Source of the DNA: Candidatus Latescibacterota bacterium
GTDB lineage: Bacteria > JAAXHH01
Length of the DNA stretch: 64,000 nucleotides
NCBI GenBank assembly: GCA_022823465.1
Contig: JAJEHX010000012.1
Location: forward strand, 1 to 64,000
Reading direction: 5' to 3'
Shown: positions 44,908 through 54,322 of the stretch, piece by piece
Numbering within the stretch: the first letter of the stretch is position 1
Layout: every line of letters begins with the position of its first letter
Position numbers and translations under genes: made by a program
Notes under the pieces: generated by a model
The model's input: only the letters and a program-made list of their open reading frames with translations
Told to the model about the DNA's origin: nothing
Database searches by the model: none

Positions 44908-46476
44908 ATGCCCGGTGGTCGACCGAACGTACTCTTCATCATGACCGACCAGATGCGTGCGGACTGCATGTCCTGCGCCGGCCATCCCGTGGTCAGGACG
45001 CCCCACCTGGATGAGCTTGCCGGCGATGGCGTCCTGTTCCGGCGGGCCTACGTGCAGTCGGCGGTCTGCGGTCCGAGCCGCATGTGCTTCTACACGGGAC
45101 GGTACCCCCACGCCAACCGCTCGCCCTGGAACGAGGTCCCCCTGCCCGCGGACGAGAAGACGATAGGGCATTACTTCGGTGACGCGGGCTACAGGGCGGC
45201 CTTGTGCGGAAAGACGCACTACACCCCGGATCCGCTCGACGATCCGCTGGCCCAGCCCGCCGAAGGCATCCGGCGCGCGACGCTGGCCGGTCTGGAGACC
45301 TGGGAATTGAACGACGGCCGGGGCGAAGGGTGGCTGGCGCATCTGAGAAGCGCCGGATATCCCGACGAAGTCGTACGCGACCCGTTCTCCGTGGACGCGC
45401 CCCCGGACGCCGACCGGGATCACGCCGCCTATCCGACGCGCTTCAGGAGAGAGGACAGCGATACCGCGTTCATGACGGACCGCGCCATGGCCTTCATGGC
45501 GGATGCCGCTGGACCGCCTGGACCGCCTGGGTCGCCTGGGTCGCCCTGGTTTCTCCACCTCTCCTATTTCAAGCCCCATCTGCCCATCGTGGCGCCCTAT
45601 CCGTACAACGCGCTGTACGATCCCGCCGATTCCCCCGCGCCGAACCGGTCTCCGGAGGAACTGGCGCGGCCCCATCCCTTTCACGTCCCCTTCCGCATAG
45701 AACGCAAGGGCGTGGAGTATGACGACGAGGCAGTGTGGCGCCAGCGAAGGGCCACGTACTATGGCTTGATCACGGAGATCGACGATCACCTGGGCAGGCT
45801 GTTCCGCTTCATGAAGGACCGCGGGCTCTGGGAGGACACGCTGATCATCTTCACGTCGGATCACGGCGAATACGTGGGCGACCACTGGATGTTCGAAAAG
45901 GAACTCTTCTACGACGAGGCGTACAACGTCCCCTTCATCGTCCGCGATCCCCGGTCCTGCGCCGACGGAACGCGCGGCGCGGTGATGGACGATTTCGTCG
46001 AATCCCTCGATGTCCTTCCGACCTGCATGGACGTGTGCGGGCTAGGCGGACCAGGCGGACCGGGCGGACCGGGCGGACCGGACGCGCCGGCGGTTCTGCA
46101 GGGCCGGTCTCTCGCTCCCCTCCTGCGGGGGGAACGGCCGGACGACTGGCGCACGGAGGTACACGCGGACTGGGATTTCCGGTTTTACTGGACGCCGAAG
46201 AAACTCGGTATCCCGCCGGAGAGGTGCCGGGGCTGGATGGTACGGGACGACCGGTTCAAGTACTGGCATTTCAACGGCATGCCGGACGTGCTGTTCGACC
46301 TGGAAGCGGATCCTGGAGAGCTTCGCAACGTAGCCGGCGATCCACGCTACGCGGGGGCGGTCCGGGATCTTCGCGTGAGGCTCATGGACTGGCGGATGTC
46401 GAACGAGGACGTGAGCCGGGTCGCGTGGACCTATGGGCGCCGTCCCGGATTCGGGCGCAATCCCTTCGTGGCGTGA
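44908..46476 (+). CDS. Sulfatase with collagen-like Gly-Pro inserts
   Basis: A 522-residue type I sulfatase. IMTDQMRADC opens the metal site; SAVCGPSRMCFYTGRYP carries the CxPSR motif (Cys54 to formylglycine); TSDHGEYVGDH completes the site. No signal peptide, so a cytoplasmic location is implied. Two collagen-like stretches interrupt the fold: GPPGPPGSPGSP (about 202-213) and GGPGGPGGPGGP (about 380-391), each coded by a 9-nt DNA array absent from the other sulfatase in the window. These should lie in surface loops. Substrate unknown. Confidence 0.92.
   Translation: MPGGRPNVLFIMTDQMRADCMSCAGHPVVRTPHLDELAGDGVLFRRAYVQSAVCGPSRMCFYTGRYPHANRSPWNEVPLPADEKTIGHYFGDAGYRAALCGKTHYTPDPLDDPLAQPAEGIRRATLAGLETWELNDGRGEGWLAHLRSAGYPDEVVRDPFSVDAPPDADRDHAAYPTRFRREDSDTAFMTDRAMAFMADAAGPPGPPGSPGSPWFLHLSYFKPHLPIVAPYPYNALYDPADSPAPNRSPEELARPHPFHVPFRIERKGVEYDDEAVWRQRRATYYGLITEIDDHLGRLFRFMKDRGLWEDTLIIFTSDHGEYVGDHWMFEKELFYDEAYNVPFIVRDPRSCADGTRGAVMDDFVESLDVLPTCMDVCGLGGPGGPGGPGGPDAPAVLQGRSLAPLLRGERPDDWRTEVHADWDFRFYWTPKKLGIPPERCRGWMVRDDRFKYWHFNGMPDVLFDLEADPGELRNVAGDPRYAGAVRDLRVRLMDWRMSNEDVSRVAWTYGRRPGFGRNPFVA
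45511..45546. repeat. In-frame 9-nt array, four units (Gly-Pro-Pro / Gly-Ser-Pro)
   Basis: GGACCGCCT twice, then GGGTCGCCT and GGGTCGCCC. It encodes a collagen-like insert in the sulfatase. Confidence 0.75.
46045..46080. repeat. In-frame 9-nt array, four units (Gly-Gly-Pro)
   Basis: GGCGGACCA followed by three identical GGCGGACCG units. It encodes GGPGGPGGPGGP. Confidence 0.8.
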
Positions 46477-46519
46477 CTCATCGCGTATCTCTTTCGCAGC
46501 ACGTGGTACCGGAGACGAA

Positions 46520-47368
46520 ATGAGCCGGTTCTTTTTCCTCGCCAGGCGATTTGTCGCCGGGGAATCCCTCGAAGCCGCGGTCGAAGTCGTCCGGACGTTG
46601 AACGGCGCGGGGCTCGACGTCACGTTGAACATGCTCGGCGAAGGAACCCGGGAGCGGGAAAAGGCGGAAGACGCCGTAAGGCAGTATCTCGTCATGCTGG
46701 ACCTGATCCGGGACGGCGCGCTAAAGGCCAATATCTCCGTCAAACTCACCCACCTGGGGCTGGATATAGACGAAGATTACTGCGTGAGCAACCTGTACCG
46801 GATTCTGGAAGCCGCGAAGGAGAAGGACGTCTTCATCCGGCTGGATATGGAAGGGTCGCCCCATACGCAGCAGACCTTAGACATCTTTTACGACCTGTAC
46901 GACAGTTACAAGAACACCGGCGTGGTGATCCAGGCCATGTTGCTGCGCAGTCCCCACGACATCTTCGTGCTCAACAAGATCGGCGCCCGCGTGCGGCTGT
47001 GCAAGGGATCCTACCGCGAACCCTCCGATCTGGCCCTGCAGCGGATGCCCAACATACGCGGCGCGTTTCTTTCGATGGCGGAACAGCTCCTGCAGGACGG
47101 CCACTTTCCCGCTTTCGCGACGCACGACGACTACCTGATCGAGGGCGTCGCCAGGTACGCCGAGCGTCTGGAGGTTCCGAAGGACGGCTTCGAGTTCCAG
47201 ATGCTGTACGGACTGCGGCCCGGTTACCAGCGGGAAATGCGCAGACAGGGCTACCGCATGCGGATCTACGTGCCCTTCGGTACGGAGTGGATGCCCTATT
47301 TCTACCGGCGGCTCCGGGAACGCAGGGAAAACGTATGGTTCGTCCTGCGGAACCTGGTCAGGCGCTGA
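46520..47368 (+). CDS. Proline dehydrogenase
   Basis: A 282-residue stand-alone FAD-dependent TIM barrel that oxidises proline to pyrroline-5-carboxylate. Landmarks are LKANISVKLTHLGL, FIRLDMEGSPHT, ARVRLCKGSYREP and the closing YFYRRLRERRENV substrate-binding motif. The length fits the monofunctional PutA-like (PRODH) form. GGAG lies five bases before ATG 46520; the frame opens earlier at 46433 inside the sulfatase end. No P5C dehydrogenase is in the window. Confidence 0.9.
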   Translation: MSRFFFLARRFVAGESLEAAVEVVRTLNGAGLDVTLNMLGEGTREREKAEDAVRQYLVMLDLIRDGALKANISVKLTHLGLDIDEDYCVSNLYRILEAAKEKDVFIRLDMEGSPHTQQTLDIFYDLYDSYKNTGVVIQAMLLRSPHDIFVLNKIGARVRLCKGSYREPSDLALQRMPNIRGAFLSMAEQLLQDGHFPAFATHDDYLIEGVARYAERLEVPKDGFEFQMLYGLRPGYQREMRRQGYRMRIYVPFGTEWMPYFYRRLRERRENVWFVLRNLVRR

Positions 47369-47537
47369 GACCGGCTCCCGACCGGTTGACCGGGCCGTAT
47401 GCTCCGGCTCTTTCCTTTTTGCGGTAACATATCCCTCCCATACGGGGTCTAAAGTAGCAGGCGCGATGACCTCACAACCTTCGTTCGACGGGGTCCATCG
47501 CAAAGAAACTTCGGTCACCTGGATGGGGAGGTGCGTC

Positions 47538-48407
47538 ATGTTTACGCTCGCGTACAGAGTCCTTGCCGCTGTCACCGTACTCACCTTGCTGCCTGGCGAT
47601 CTGACGGGTTCTCCCGGGGACGCCTTCGCCAAGGTCAGGCATTACGCTAAAACAGTCGCCTTCGAACCGGGCGGCCACCTGGACATAAAAACCGGCAGGG
47701 GCAGCCTTGAACTGTCGTCATGGGACCGTAACGAGGTGGAGATCGTCGCCCGTATCGAGTCGCCCTTCGATATCAACCCCGAATACGCAAGTGAGATCGT
47801 AACGGCGCTGCGAATCGAAGTGGAGGGATCCGGCCGATCGTTGCGGATACGGTCCGACTACGACGAAATCCCCGCCTACAAACGCTGGTTCATCAGTATC
47901 CGGCACCTCCCCTACGTCCACTACGAAATCCGAACGCCGCGCCGTATCCATCTGGCGCTGGACGTCCGCCATACAGATACGAGGATCGAGGACGTGGAAG
48001 GCGCGATTCGTGTCCATGCGCATTACAGCGAGGTAACGGGCACGGACTGGACGGGTCCGGTGCGCCTCGACATGGATCATGGCATGCTTCGGCTGTCGGA
48101 ACTGGAAGGCACCGTCGAACTGGACGCGAAACACGCGGACGTACGCATGGAAGCAACGCGACTCAGCGGCGATACGCGGATACGCGCGCACCGTGGCCTG
48201 ACGGAACTGTACCTGCCCCGCTATCAGGGACTCGACCTCTACTCCGATGTCAGCCACCAGAGCGAACTGGATTCCGAATTCGAGATATCGACCCGGGTTT
48301 TCAGGCATGAAGAAGGCATCATAGCCGGCACGATCAACGGGGGCGGCTCATTGCTCGAACTCCGCGGCGACCACACCAGATTCCAATTGAGAAAGCGCGA
48401 TCCCTAA
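47538..48407 (+). CDS. Exported DUF4097-like beta-repeat protein
   Basis: A 289-residue protein with a signal peptide (MFTLAYRVLAAVTVLTLLPG). It then shows the repeating beta-strand pattern of DUF4097/adhesin-like proteins: HLDIKTGRGSLELSSWDRNE, RIHLALDVRHTDTRIEDVEG, LRLSELEGTVELDAKHADVR. This resembles a right-handed beta-helix or sheet stack. Family function is unknown. GGGGAGG six bases before ATG 47538 fixes the start; the frame is open from 47466. Confidence 0.7.
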   Translation: MFTLAYRVLAAVTVLTLLPGDLTGSPGDAFAKVRHYAKTVAFEPGGHLDIKTGRGSLELSSWDRNEVEIVARIESPFDINPEYASEIVTALRIEVEGSGRSLRIRSDYDEIPAYKRWFISIRHLPYVHYEIRTPRRIHLALDVRHTDTRIEDVEGAIRVHAHYSEVTGTDWTGPVRLDMDHGMLRLSELEGTVELDAKHADVRMEATRLSGDTRIRAHRGLTELYLPRYQGLDLYSDVSHQSELDSEFEISTRVFRHEEGIIAGTINGGGSLLELRGDHTRFQLRKRDP

Positions 48408-48523
48408 TCCGGTTGCGACGTACGCGCCGCTTACCCGACTCGCCTTGAAAATCATCCGCTGATATCCACGCCGGATCACACCACTCTTCCTTCACAACCC
48501 GCCCGTCCGCCGTTCCGGTACAA

Positions 48524-48559
48524 GGTCCGGGCGGTCCGGGCGGTCTGGGCGGTCTGGAT
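48524..48559. repeat. Non-coding 9-nt array, four units
   Basis: GGTCCGGGC twice, GGTCTGGGC, GGTCTGGAT. One base (A to T) from the GGACCGGGC repeated inside the sulfatase at 46045-46080. Confidence 0.75.
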
Positions 48560-48654
48560 ACGTCATGTCCGCGGTGCAGCGGTGTATATGTCCGCTGCGC
48601 TGCGGGGTATTGCGACCTATTGCGGCCCTGGCGGCGCGATCCGCGGTATAATCA

Positions 48655-48684
48655 TTGACAATGCCGCCGGTGTTACATCATAAT
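48655..48684 (+). promoter_or_regulatory. Candidate promoter of the zinc-ribbon/tsaD operon
   Basis: TTGACA (48655-48660), 18-bp spacer, CATAAT (48679-48684). Start point near 48691, about 65 nt before the ATG at 48756. Confidence 0.55.
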
Positions 48685-48755
48685 CTGAAAACCAAAACGC
48701 GGTACATGGCCTTCGTTTCATCGAGTCAACCCCTGGGACGGGAGAAGCATTCGCT

Positions 48756-48947
48756 ATGGATTTGACTTTTCCGTTGTGTCAGAAATGCGAGGAGGGCGTG
48801 TTGATTCCGCTCTCCGACTATGGCCGGGACGGCGCGACGATCGAGTACAAGGCCTGGGCGTGTACCAATCCGGAATGTGGTTTCAACATTCGCATCGACA
48901 ACGGCGATATCAGTTACGGAAGACCCATGGCGCAGTCTCATAAGTGA
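48756..48947 (+). CDS. Small zinc-ribbon protein
   Basis: A 63-residue protein with CQKC near the start and CTNPEC about 28 residues later, a four-Cys zinc-ribbon pattern of the kind seen in small housekeeping and ribosome-associated proteins. The ends are polar with no membrane segment. Function not recognised. It lies 15 bp before tsaD and shares its candidate promoter, so co-expression with tRNA modification is likely. Confidence 0.7.
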   Translation: MDLTFPLCQKCEEGVLIPLSDYGRDGATIEYKAWACTNPECGFNIRIDNGDISYGRPMAQSHK

Positions 48948-48962
48948 GCAGATGGGGGTGCC

Positions 48963-50000
48963 GTGCTCATCCTCGGAATCGATACTTCCTGTGACGAAAC
49001 CGCGGCCGCCGTCGTGCGCGACGAGACGACCGTCCAGTCCAACGTCATTTCCTCGCAGGGCATACACCAGGAGTATGGAGGCGTCGTACCGGAACTGGCC
49101 TCCCGGGCGCATCTGACCCTGCTTCTGCCCGCCATCGAATCCGCCCTGCAACAGGCTTCCTGCGAACCGGACGACCTGGATGCCCTTGCCGTGACCTATG
49201 GCCCCGGACTCTCGGGATGCCTGCTGATCGGACTTTCCACGGTCAAATCCATCGCGCTGGCGCTCGACAAGCCGCTGGTAGGCGTGAACCACATCGAAGG
49301 CCATGTGTTCGCCGGACGCCTGGCGGGCACCCGCCTCGACCCGCCTTTCATCGCGCTCGTCGTTTCCGGGGGCCACACCCAGCTTGTGCACGTCGAGGAC
49401 TGGGGCCGGTACCGCATCCTGGGCAATACCCGCGATGACGCGGCCGGCGAGGCCTTCGACAAGGTTGCCAGGTTGATGAGGATCGGGTATCCAGGCGGCC
49501 CGGTCATCGACCGGCTGTCGCGGAACGGCGATCCGGAGTTCCTGGACTTTCCCCGGACGTACCTTGACCCGCAGGGTTTCGAGTTCAGCTTCAGCGGCCT
49601 CAAGAACGCGGTGCGTATGTACCTGTCGAAGCGATCCGAAGACGAAATAGACCGCGACCAGGCCCATATCGCCGCCGCCTTCCAGGAAGCCGTCGTAGAC
49701 GTCCTGGTAGACAAGTCCACCGCCGCGGCGTTGGCCGCGGGCGCAGATACCATATTGATCACGGGCGGGGTGGCCTGCAACAGCCGCCTGCGCGAGCGGA
49801 TGACCGTAAAGGGCGCAGAGCGGGGCATCGACGTGGTCTATCCCCCGCCCATCCTGTGTACGGACAACGGCGCCATGATCGCGGCGGCCGGCGCCTATCG
49901 TTTCAGGATGGGGCAACGGGACGGCCTGTCGCTTTCCGTCCATCCCCGCGCGCGCCTGTGCGGCTCGAACGGCTCAAACGGCTCGAAGGGGGCCGACTGA
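48963..50000 (+). CDS. tsaD: tRNA N6-threonylcarbamoyladenosine transferase TsaD
   Basis: A 345-residue protein that transfers the threonylcarbamoyl group to A37 of ANN-decoding tRNAs. It starts at GTG with LILGIDTSCDETAAAVV. NHIEGHVFAG carries the metal histidines, VSGGHTQLV and GEAFDKVARL the ATP site, and ITGGVACNSRLRERM the C-terminal nucleotide motif. The last residues GSNGSNGSKGAD come from a 9-nt array (49962-49988) outside the conserved core. Confidence 0.96.
   Translation: MLILGIDTSCDETAAAVVRDETTVQSNVISSQGIHQEYGGVVPELASRAHLTLLLPAIESALQQASCEPDDLDALAVTYGPGLSGCLLIGLSTVKSIALALDKPLVGVNHIEGHVFAGRLAGTRLDPPFIALVVSGGHTQLVHVEDWGRYRILGNTRDDAAGEAFDKVARLMRIGYPGGPVIDRLSRNGDPEFLDFPRTYLDPQGFEFSFSGLKNAVRMYLSKRSEDEIDRDQAHIAAAFQEAVVDVLVDKSTAAALAAGADTILITGGVACNSRLRERMTVKGAERGIDVVYPPPILCTDNGAMIAAAGAYRFRMGQRDGLSLSVHPRARLCGSNGSNGSKGAD
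49962..49988. repeat. In-frame 9-nt array at the tsaD 3' end, three units
   Basis: GGCTCGAAC, GGCTCAAAC, GGCTCGAAG, encoding GSN-GSN-GSK. A separate 9-nt sequence from the GGACC type. Confidence 0.7.
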
Positions 50001-50046
50001 CCGGGAGTTTACGATTCCGGTCGAATCGGAAGACATTTCGGAGACC

Positions 50047-51372
50047 GTGATACCTGCCATGAACCGGTTAGCGTCCTATTTCAGATTTGACGAATTGAAC
50101 ACGAACTGGCGCGCCGAAGCGACCGGCGGTTTGACCACGTTCATGACGATGGCCTACATCGTTGTGGTGAACCCGGGCATACTCTCGGAAGCGATGGGCG
50201 AAGCGCTTTTCGGGGAACTGCTTTTTGTGACGTGCGTATCCGCGGCGGCCGGCACGTTGTTGATGGCGCTTCTGGCGAACTATCCCTTTGCCCTGGCGCC
50301 CGGCATGGGCCTCAACGCCTTTTTTACCTATACGATTGTGCTCGGGATGGGCGTGGACTGGCGTGTTGCCCTCGCCGTGGTGCTGGCCTCGGGGCTCCTG
50401 TTCCTTTTGCTCACGGTGCTGCGGGTGCGGGAGGCGATCATTACGGCGGTTCCGGGACCGCTGAAACGCGCGACGGCTGCAGGTATCGGGCTCTTCATCG
50501 CTTTTGTCGGACTAAGGAACGCGGGCATCATCGTGGACAATCCGGCCACGCTGGTCGGCCTGGGCGACGTACGCTCCTGGACGGCGGCGCTTACGCTGGC
50601 CGGACTGCTGGGCACCGCCGTGATGCTTGCGCGGGGAATCCGCGGGGCGATCCTGCTGGGCGTCGCCGGCGTCGCGCTGCTCGCCATGATTGTCGGAGTG
50701 GCGCCGTGGCCGTCCGGTGTGGTCAGCTTACCCGTCTGGCCCGCAAGCCTCTTCGGCGAAGCCGTGGTCAACCTGCCTTTGATGCTGGAATCGGCCATGC
50801 TGCATCTCGTGTTCGCCTTTCTGTTTGTAGACCTCTTCGATACCATGGGCACGCTGGTCGGGCTGTCGGAACGTTCGGGATACCTGGACGCCCAGGGCCG
50901 GCTGCCCCGGGCCAACCGCGCCCTGCTTGCGGATTCCTTCGGGACGGTTTTCGGCAGTGTTTGGGGCTCGTCGACCGTGACGACCTATATCGAAAGCGCG
51001 ACGGGGATATCGTCGGGCGCGCGATCGGGATTCGCCGGCCTGGTTGTCGCCGTCCTGTTCCTCGGCGCCCTGTTTCTGACGCCCCTGGTGGAGTCGATTC
51101 CGGTCTTTGCCACCGCGCCCGCCCTGGTCGTCACGGGTGTGCTTATGATGGCCTCGGCCGCGCAGGTCAAGTGGAGCGACGCCTCGGAGGCGGTCCCCGT
51201 CTTCCTGACGCTGGTCGCGATTCCGTTGACTTTCAGCATTGCCGACGGCCTGGCCGTCGGATTCGTCGCCTATCCGGTCATAAAGCGACTGAGCGGCAGG
51301 GGAGGCGAAGTGCATCCGCTCGTCGACGTGCTGGCCCTTGTCTTTATCGCACGGTACGTATTCTTGACGTGA
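50047..51372 (+). CDS. NCS2-family purine permease (AzgA-like)
   Basis: A 441-residue membrane transporter with about 12-14 hydrophobic segments. WRAEATGGLTTFMTMAYIVVV, PGMGLNAFFTYT, and DLFDTMGTLVGLSERSGYLD are the NCS2/AzgA landmarks for proton-coupled purine-base uptake (adenine, guanine or hypoxanthine); ESATGISSGARSGF follows. A GTG start at 50047 with a short spacing or ATG at 50059 are both possible. Confidence 0.9.
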   Translation: MIPAMNRLASYFRFDELNTNWRAEATGGLTTFMTMAYIVVVNPGILSEAMGEALFGELLFVTCVSAAAGTLLMALLANYPFALAPGMGLNAFFTYTIVLGMGVDWRVALAVVLASGLLFLLLTVLRVREAIITAVPGPLKRATAAGIGLFIAFVGLRNAGIIVDNPATLVGLGDVRSWTAALTLAGLLGTAVMLARGIRGAILLGVAGVALLAMIVGVAPWPSGVVSLPVWPASLFGEAVVNLPLMLESAMLHLVFAFLFVDLFDTMGTLVGLSERSGYLDAQGRLPRANRALLADSFGTVFGSVWGSSTVTTYIESATGISSGARSGFAGLVVAVLFLGALFLTPLVESIPVFATAPALVVTGVLMMASAAQVKWSDASEAVPVFLTLVAIPLTFSIADGLAVGFVAYPVIKRLSGRGGEVHPLVDVLALVFIARYVFLT

Positions 51373-51437
51373 GTGCTCGACTACAGGCCCGTATCACCGG
51401 CCTCCAATCGCCACCAGATATCGCAGGGAGGATCATC

Positions 51438-54272
51438 ATGCGAATCACCAGTGTTGTTTTGCTTCTACTGTTCAGCGTATGGCCCGTGGCGGCCCAGGAA
51501 ACCGGCGGCCTGTCGGGCAAGGTGGCAGCCGAAGACGGGACGGCGTTACTCGGCGCCAACATCGTCGTCAGGGGGACCGCTACCGAAGCACTGCGGGGAA
51601 CGACGACCGACGGAGATGGGGCGTACCGTATCGATGGCCTGCCGCCGGGCGACTACGAGGTCACAGCGTCCTATCTCGGCTACGAATCGGTCACCATGGC
51701 CGGCGTGGCAGTCCGAGCCGGTGAAACCACGAGGCTGGACGTCGGCCTTGCGGCTACGACGCTGATCGGCCAGCAGGTCGTGGTTTCCGCGTCGCGCAAA
51801 CAGGAGAAGCTGCTCGACGCGCCGGCTTCCATATCCGTGGTCGAACTGGACGAGATCATGAACCGGCCGGCCCTGTCGGCAACCGACTATATAAAGGACC
51901 TGGCCGGCGTGGACCAGGCCAAGGTGGGCGTTTCTCAGAGCTCCACCGTGATCCGGGGATTCAACCGCACGTTTACCGGATCCCTCCTGCAGATGGTGGA
52001 CAACCGGATCGCGCGCATCGCCTCGCTCCGGCTCAACATGGGCAGTTCCATTCCCCTTACGAGCGAGGACATACAGCGCATCGAGGTCGTCCGCGGGCCG
52101 GGTTCCGCCCTTTACGGCCCTAACAGCGCCAATGGGGTCATGCACATCGTGACCCGTTCACCCATCGGTTCGGAGGGCAACGCGTTTTCCCTGTACGGCG
52201 GCGAGCGCAGTATGCGCAAAGCGACCTTTCGGCACGCCAGCAGCGTCGATGGTAAAATAGGATTCAAGGTTTCGGGCGAGTACTCGAAAGCCCGAGAATG
52301 GGAATACGAAGACCCCGCGGAGGTCATTCCACGGGACAACGACAACGAACGCCTGCTCGGGGAGATCCGGATTGACCTTCGTCCGACCGACGACCTGTCC
52401 ATCATCGGATCGGCCGGATATTCCCGGATCAAAGCCATCCAGATGACCGGGCAGGGCGCGGCCCAGGCCGTCGACTGGTCTACCCGGTTCTTTCAGGCCC
52501 GCTCGCAGTACAAGGGGTGGTTCGCGCAGATCTTTCTCAACATGAACGACGCGGGCGATACCAAGCTCCTCCGGACCACCCAGCCGATCGTGGATACCTC
52601 GAGATTGACCGTGATGCAGCTTCAGCACAATTTCGGGCTGGGCGACCGGCAGCAGTTCACCTATGGAGCGGACGTGTTGCTGACCCGGCCCAACACCGGG
52701 AATACGACCCACGGCCAATTCGAAGACAACGACAATCTGGACGAATACGGGTTGTACCTGCAAAGCGAGACTAACCTGAACGACCAGGTCAGCCTGATGC
52801 TGGCCGGCCGGCTGGACAATCACAGCAAGATCGAAGACCCGGTATTCTCGCCCCGGGCGGCCCTGGTAATCAAGCCCTCGACGGAGAGTACGCTCAGGCT
52901 GACGTACAACCGGGCGTTTGGCACGCCCAGTTCGGTGCATTACTTTCTCGATCTGATAGCGGGTTCCGACCCCTTCGGTCTGGGCATGAATTTCGCCCCG
53001 TTGGGTTTGGGACCGGACCGCACCATCGATCTGCGCACGCAGGGCGTCAACTCGCAGTTCACGTTCCGGCGGGGAGACAACGGCCTGCCCATGTACCGTT
53101 CGCCTTTTGCCCCGGTGGCGGGACTGCCCGCGGACACGTACCTCCCCATGAACGACCCGGCGAGCACCAATCTCCTCTGGGGCGTGGCCCGCGGGGCCGT
53201 GCTGGCTCAGCTTACGCCACAACTCCAGGCGCTGGCGACCCCCCTCATCACGCAACTGTTGATCGCGCGTGGCCTCCCGGCCGAAACGGCCGCGCAATTG
53301 GCGGGTCAGCAGGCGACCCAACTGGCCGCCGCGTTCCCGGGCGTCATTCCGTCCGCGCTGCCGGGACTCACGAATTCCCTGGGCGTACTCGACACGGGTA
53401 CGGGTACGTTCAACCCGGTCGCTCCGTCCTCGGTCAGGGACGTGGACCCGATGAGACCGTCCATCACCGAGACGTTCGAAGTGGGTTACAAGGGTGTCGT
53501 CGGCAACAGGCTGGTGCTGACCGCGGACTTCTATCGCAACAAGATCCACGACTTCATCAGTTCCATACACATCGTGACCCCCAACGTGTTCCTCGATCCC
53601 GGTCCGCTGGCCACGGCCCTGGGAGCCGGCATCGCGCAGCAGCTGGCCGACCCGGCGAACGCGCAACTTGCCCAGGTCGCCGCGGCGCTCGACGATCCCG
53701 CACTGGGCCTGGGCGGCAACGGGAATGGATCGCCAGTGGACGAACTGGCGGGGATCTTCGTGAGCACGGCGGCCATGATACCCTTCGGCACGGTGACTCC
53801 GGAGGAGGCCTCGGACCCCAATGCCGTGATGCTGACCTACCGCAACTTCGGAGAAGTTTCGTACTACGGAGCGGACATCGGATTCTCGTTCTATCCCAGT
53901 GACGTGTGGAACCTGTCGGGAAGTTACTCCTATATCAACACGAACCTCTTCGAGAACGTGGACGGCATCGACGACATACCTTTGAACGCGCCGCGTCACA
54001 AGTTGTCCCTGGCGTTGGGCCTGAAGCCGCCCGGCACGCCGCTCAATCTCGGCGCGCGCATGCGTTACCGCGGCGATTTTGAAATGGCCGACGGCGTCTA
54101 CGTCGGTGACGTGGAATCCCATGCCGTCGTGGACGTGAGCGCTTCCTATGAATTTTCGAAGGTCACGTTGAGCGTGGAGGCCAGCAATCTGCTCAACAAG
54201 GAGTACCAGGCCTTCGTCGGGGCGCCGATGATCGGGCGCCTGGTCATGGCGGGTCTGGCGGTGCGTTTCTGA
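51438..54272 (+). CDS. TonB-dependent outer-membrane receptor (first of a tandem pair)
   Basis: A 944-residue protein. Signal peptide MRITSVVLLLLFSVWPVAAQ; a carboxypeptidase-regulatory-like beta domain (about 22-105; SGKVAAEDGTALLGANIVV, YRIDGLPPGDYEV); a plug (DAPASISVVELDEI, IEVVRGPGSALYGPNSANGV); then a barrel ending LVMAGLAVRF with the terminal Phe. No SusD partner adjoins it, so a SusC-type role is unlikely; the ligand is not known. GGGAGG before ATG 51438 fixes the start; the same frame is open far upstream across the permease only by chance. Paralogous to the next gene. Confidence 0.93.
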   Translation: MRITSVVLLLLFSVWPVAAQETGGLSGKVAAEDGTALLGANIVVRGTATEALRGTTTDGDGAYRIDGLPPGDYEVTASYLGYESVTMAGVAVRAGETTRLDVGLAATTLIGQQVVVSASRKQEKLLDAPASISVVELDEIMNRPALSATDYIKDLAGVDQAKVGVSQSSTVIRGFNRTFTGSLLQMVDNRIARIASLRLNMGSSIPLTSEDIQRIEVVRGPGSALYGPNSANGVMHIVTRSPIGSEGNAFSLYGGERSMRKATFRHASSVDGKIGFKVSGEYSKAREWEYEDPAEVIPRDNDNERLLGEIRIDLRPTDDLSIIGSAGYSRIKAIQMTGQGAAQAVDWSTRFFQARSQYKGWFAQIFLNMNDAGDTKLLRTTQPIVDTSRLTVMQLQHNFGLGDRQQFTYGADVLLTRPNTGNTTHGQFEDNDNLDEYGLYLQSETNLNDQVSLMLAGRLDNHSKIEDPVFSPRAALVIKPSTESTLRLTYNRAFGTPSSVHYFLDLIAGSDPFGLGMNFAPLGLGPDRTIDLRTQGVNSQFTFRRGDNGLPMYRSPFAPVAGLPADTYLPMNDPASTNLLWGVARGAVLAQLTPQLQALATPLITQLLIARGLPAETAAQLAGQQATQLAAAFPGVIPSALPGLTNSLGVLDTGTGTFNPVAPSSVRDVDPMRPSITETFEVGYKGVVGNRLVLTADFYRNKIHDFISSIHIVTPNVFLDPGPLATALGAGIAQQLADPANAQLAQVAAALDDPALGLGGNGNGSPVDELAGIFVSTAAMIPFGTVTPEEASDPNAVMLTYRNFGEVSYYGADIGFSFYPSDVWNLSGSYSYINTNLFENVDGIDDIPLNAPRHKLSLALGLKPPGTPLNLGARMRYRGDFEMADGVYVGDVESHAVVDVSASYEFSKVTLSVEASNLLNKEYQAFVGAPMIGRLVMAGLAVRF

Positions 54273-54294
54273 GGGACTGGCCGGTTAAAACCGC

Positions 54295-54322
54295 TTGACA
54301 AATCGGCATATGTTCATATTCT
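54295..54322 (+). promoter_or_regulatory. Candidate promoter of the second TonB receptor
   Basis: TTGACA (54295-54300), 16-bp spacer, TATTCT (54317-54322), in a short AT-rich segment. TATAAG at 54322-54327 is an alternative -10 with poorer spacing. Confidence 0.5.

Larger units (their letters stand above)
48408..48755. other. Intergenic region, 348 bp
   Basis: Holds the 9-nt array at 48524-48559 and a promoter-like pair at 48655-48684, which would serve the zinc-ribbon and tsaD genes. Nothing coding is apparent. Confidence 0.5.

Noticed and set aside
50232-51437. Long upstream extension of the first TonB receptor frame
   Set aside because: It runs across the purine permease gene in another frame, is Arg/Gly/Pro-rich and has no similarity; the receptor has its own signal peptide and Shine-Dalgarno at 51438.
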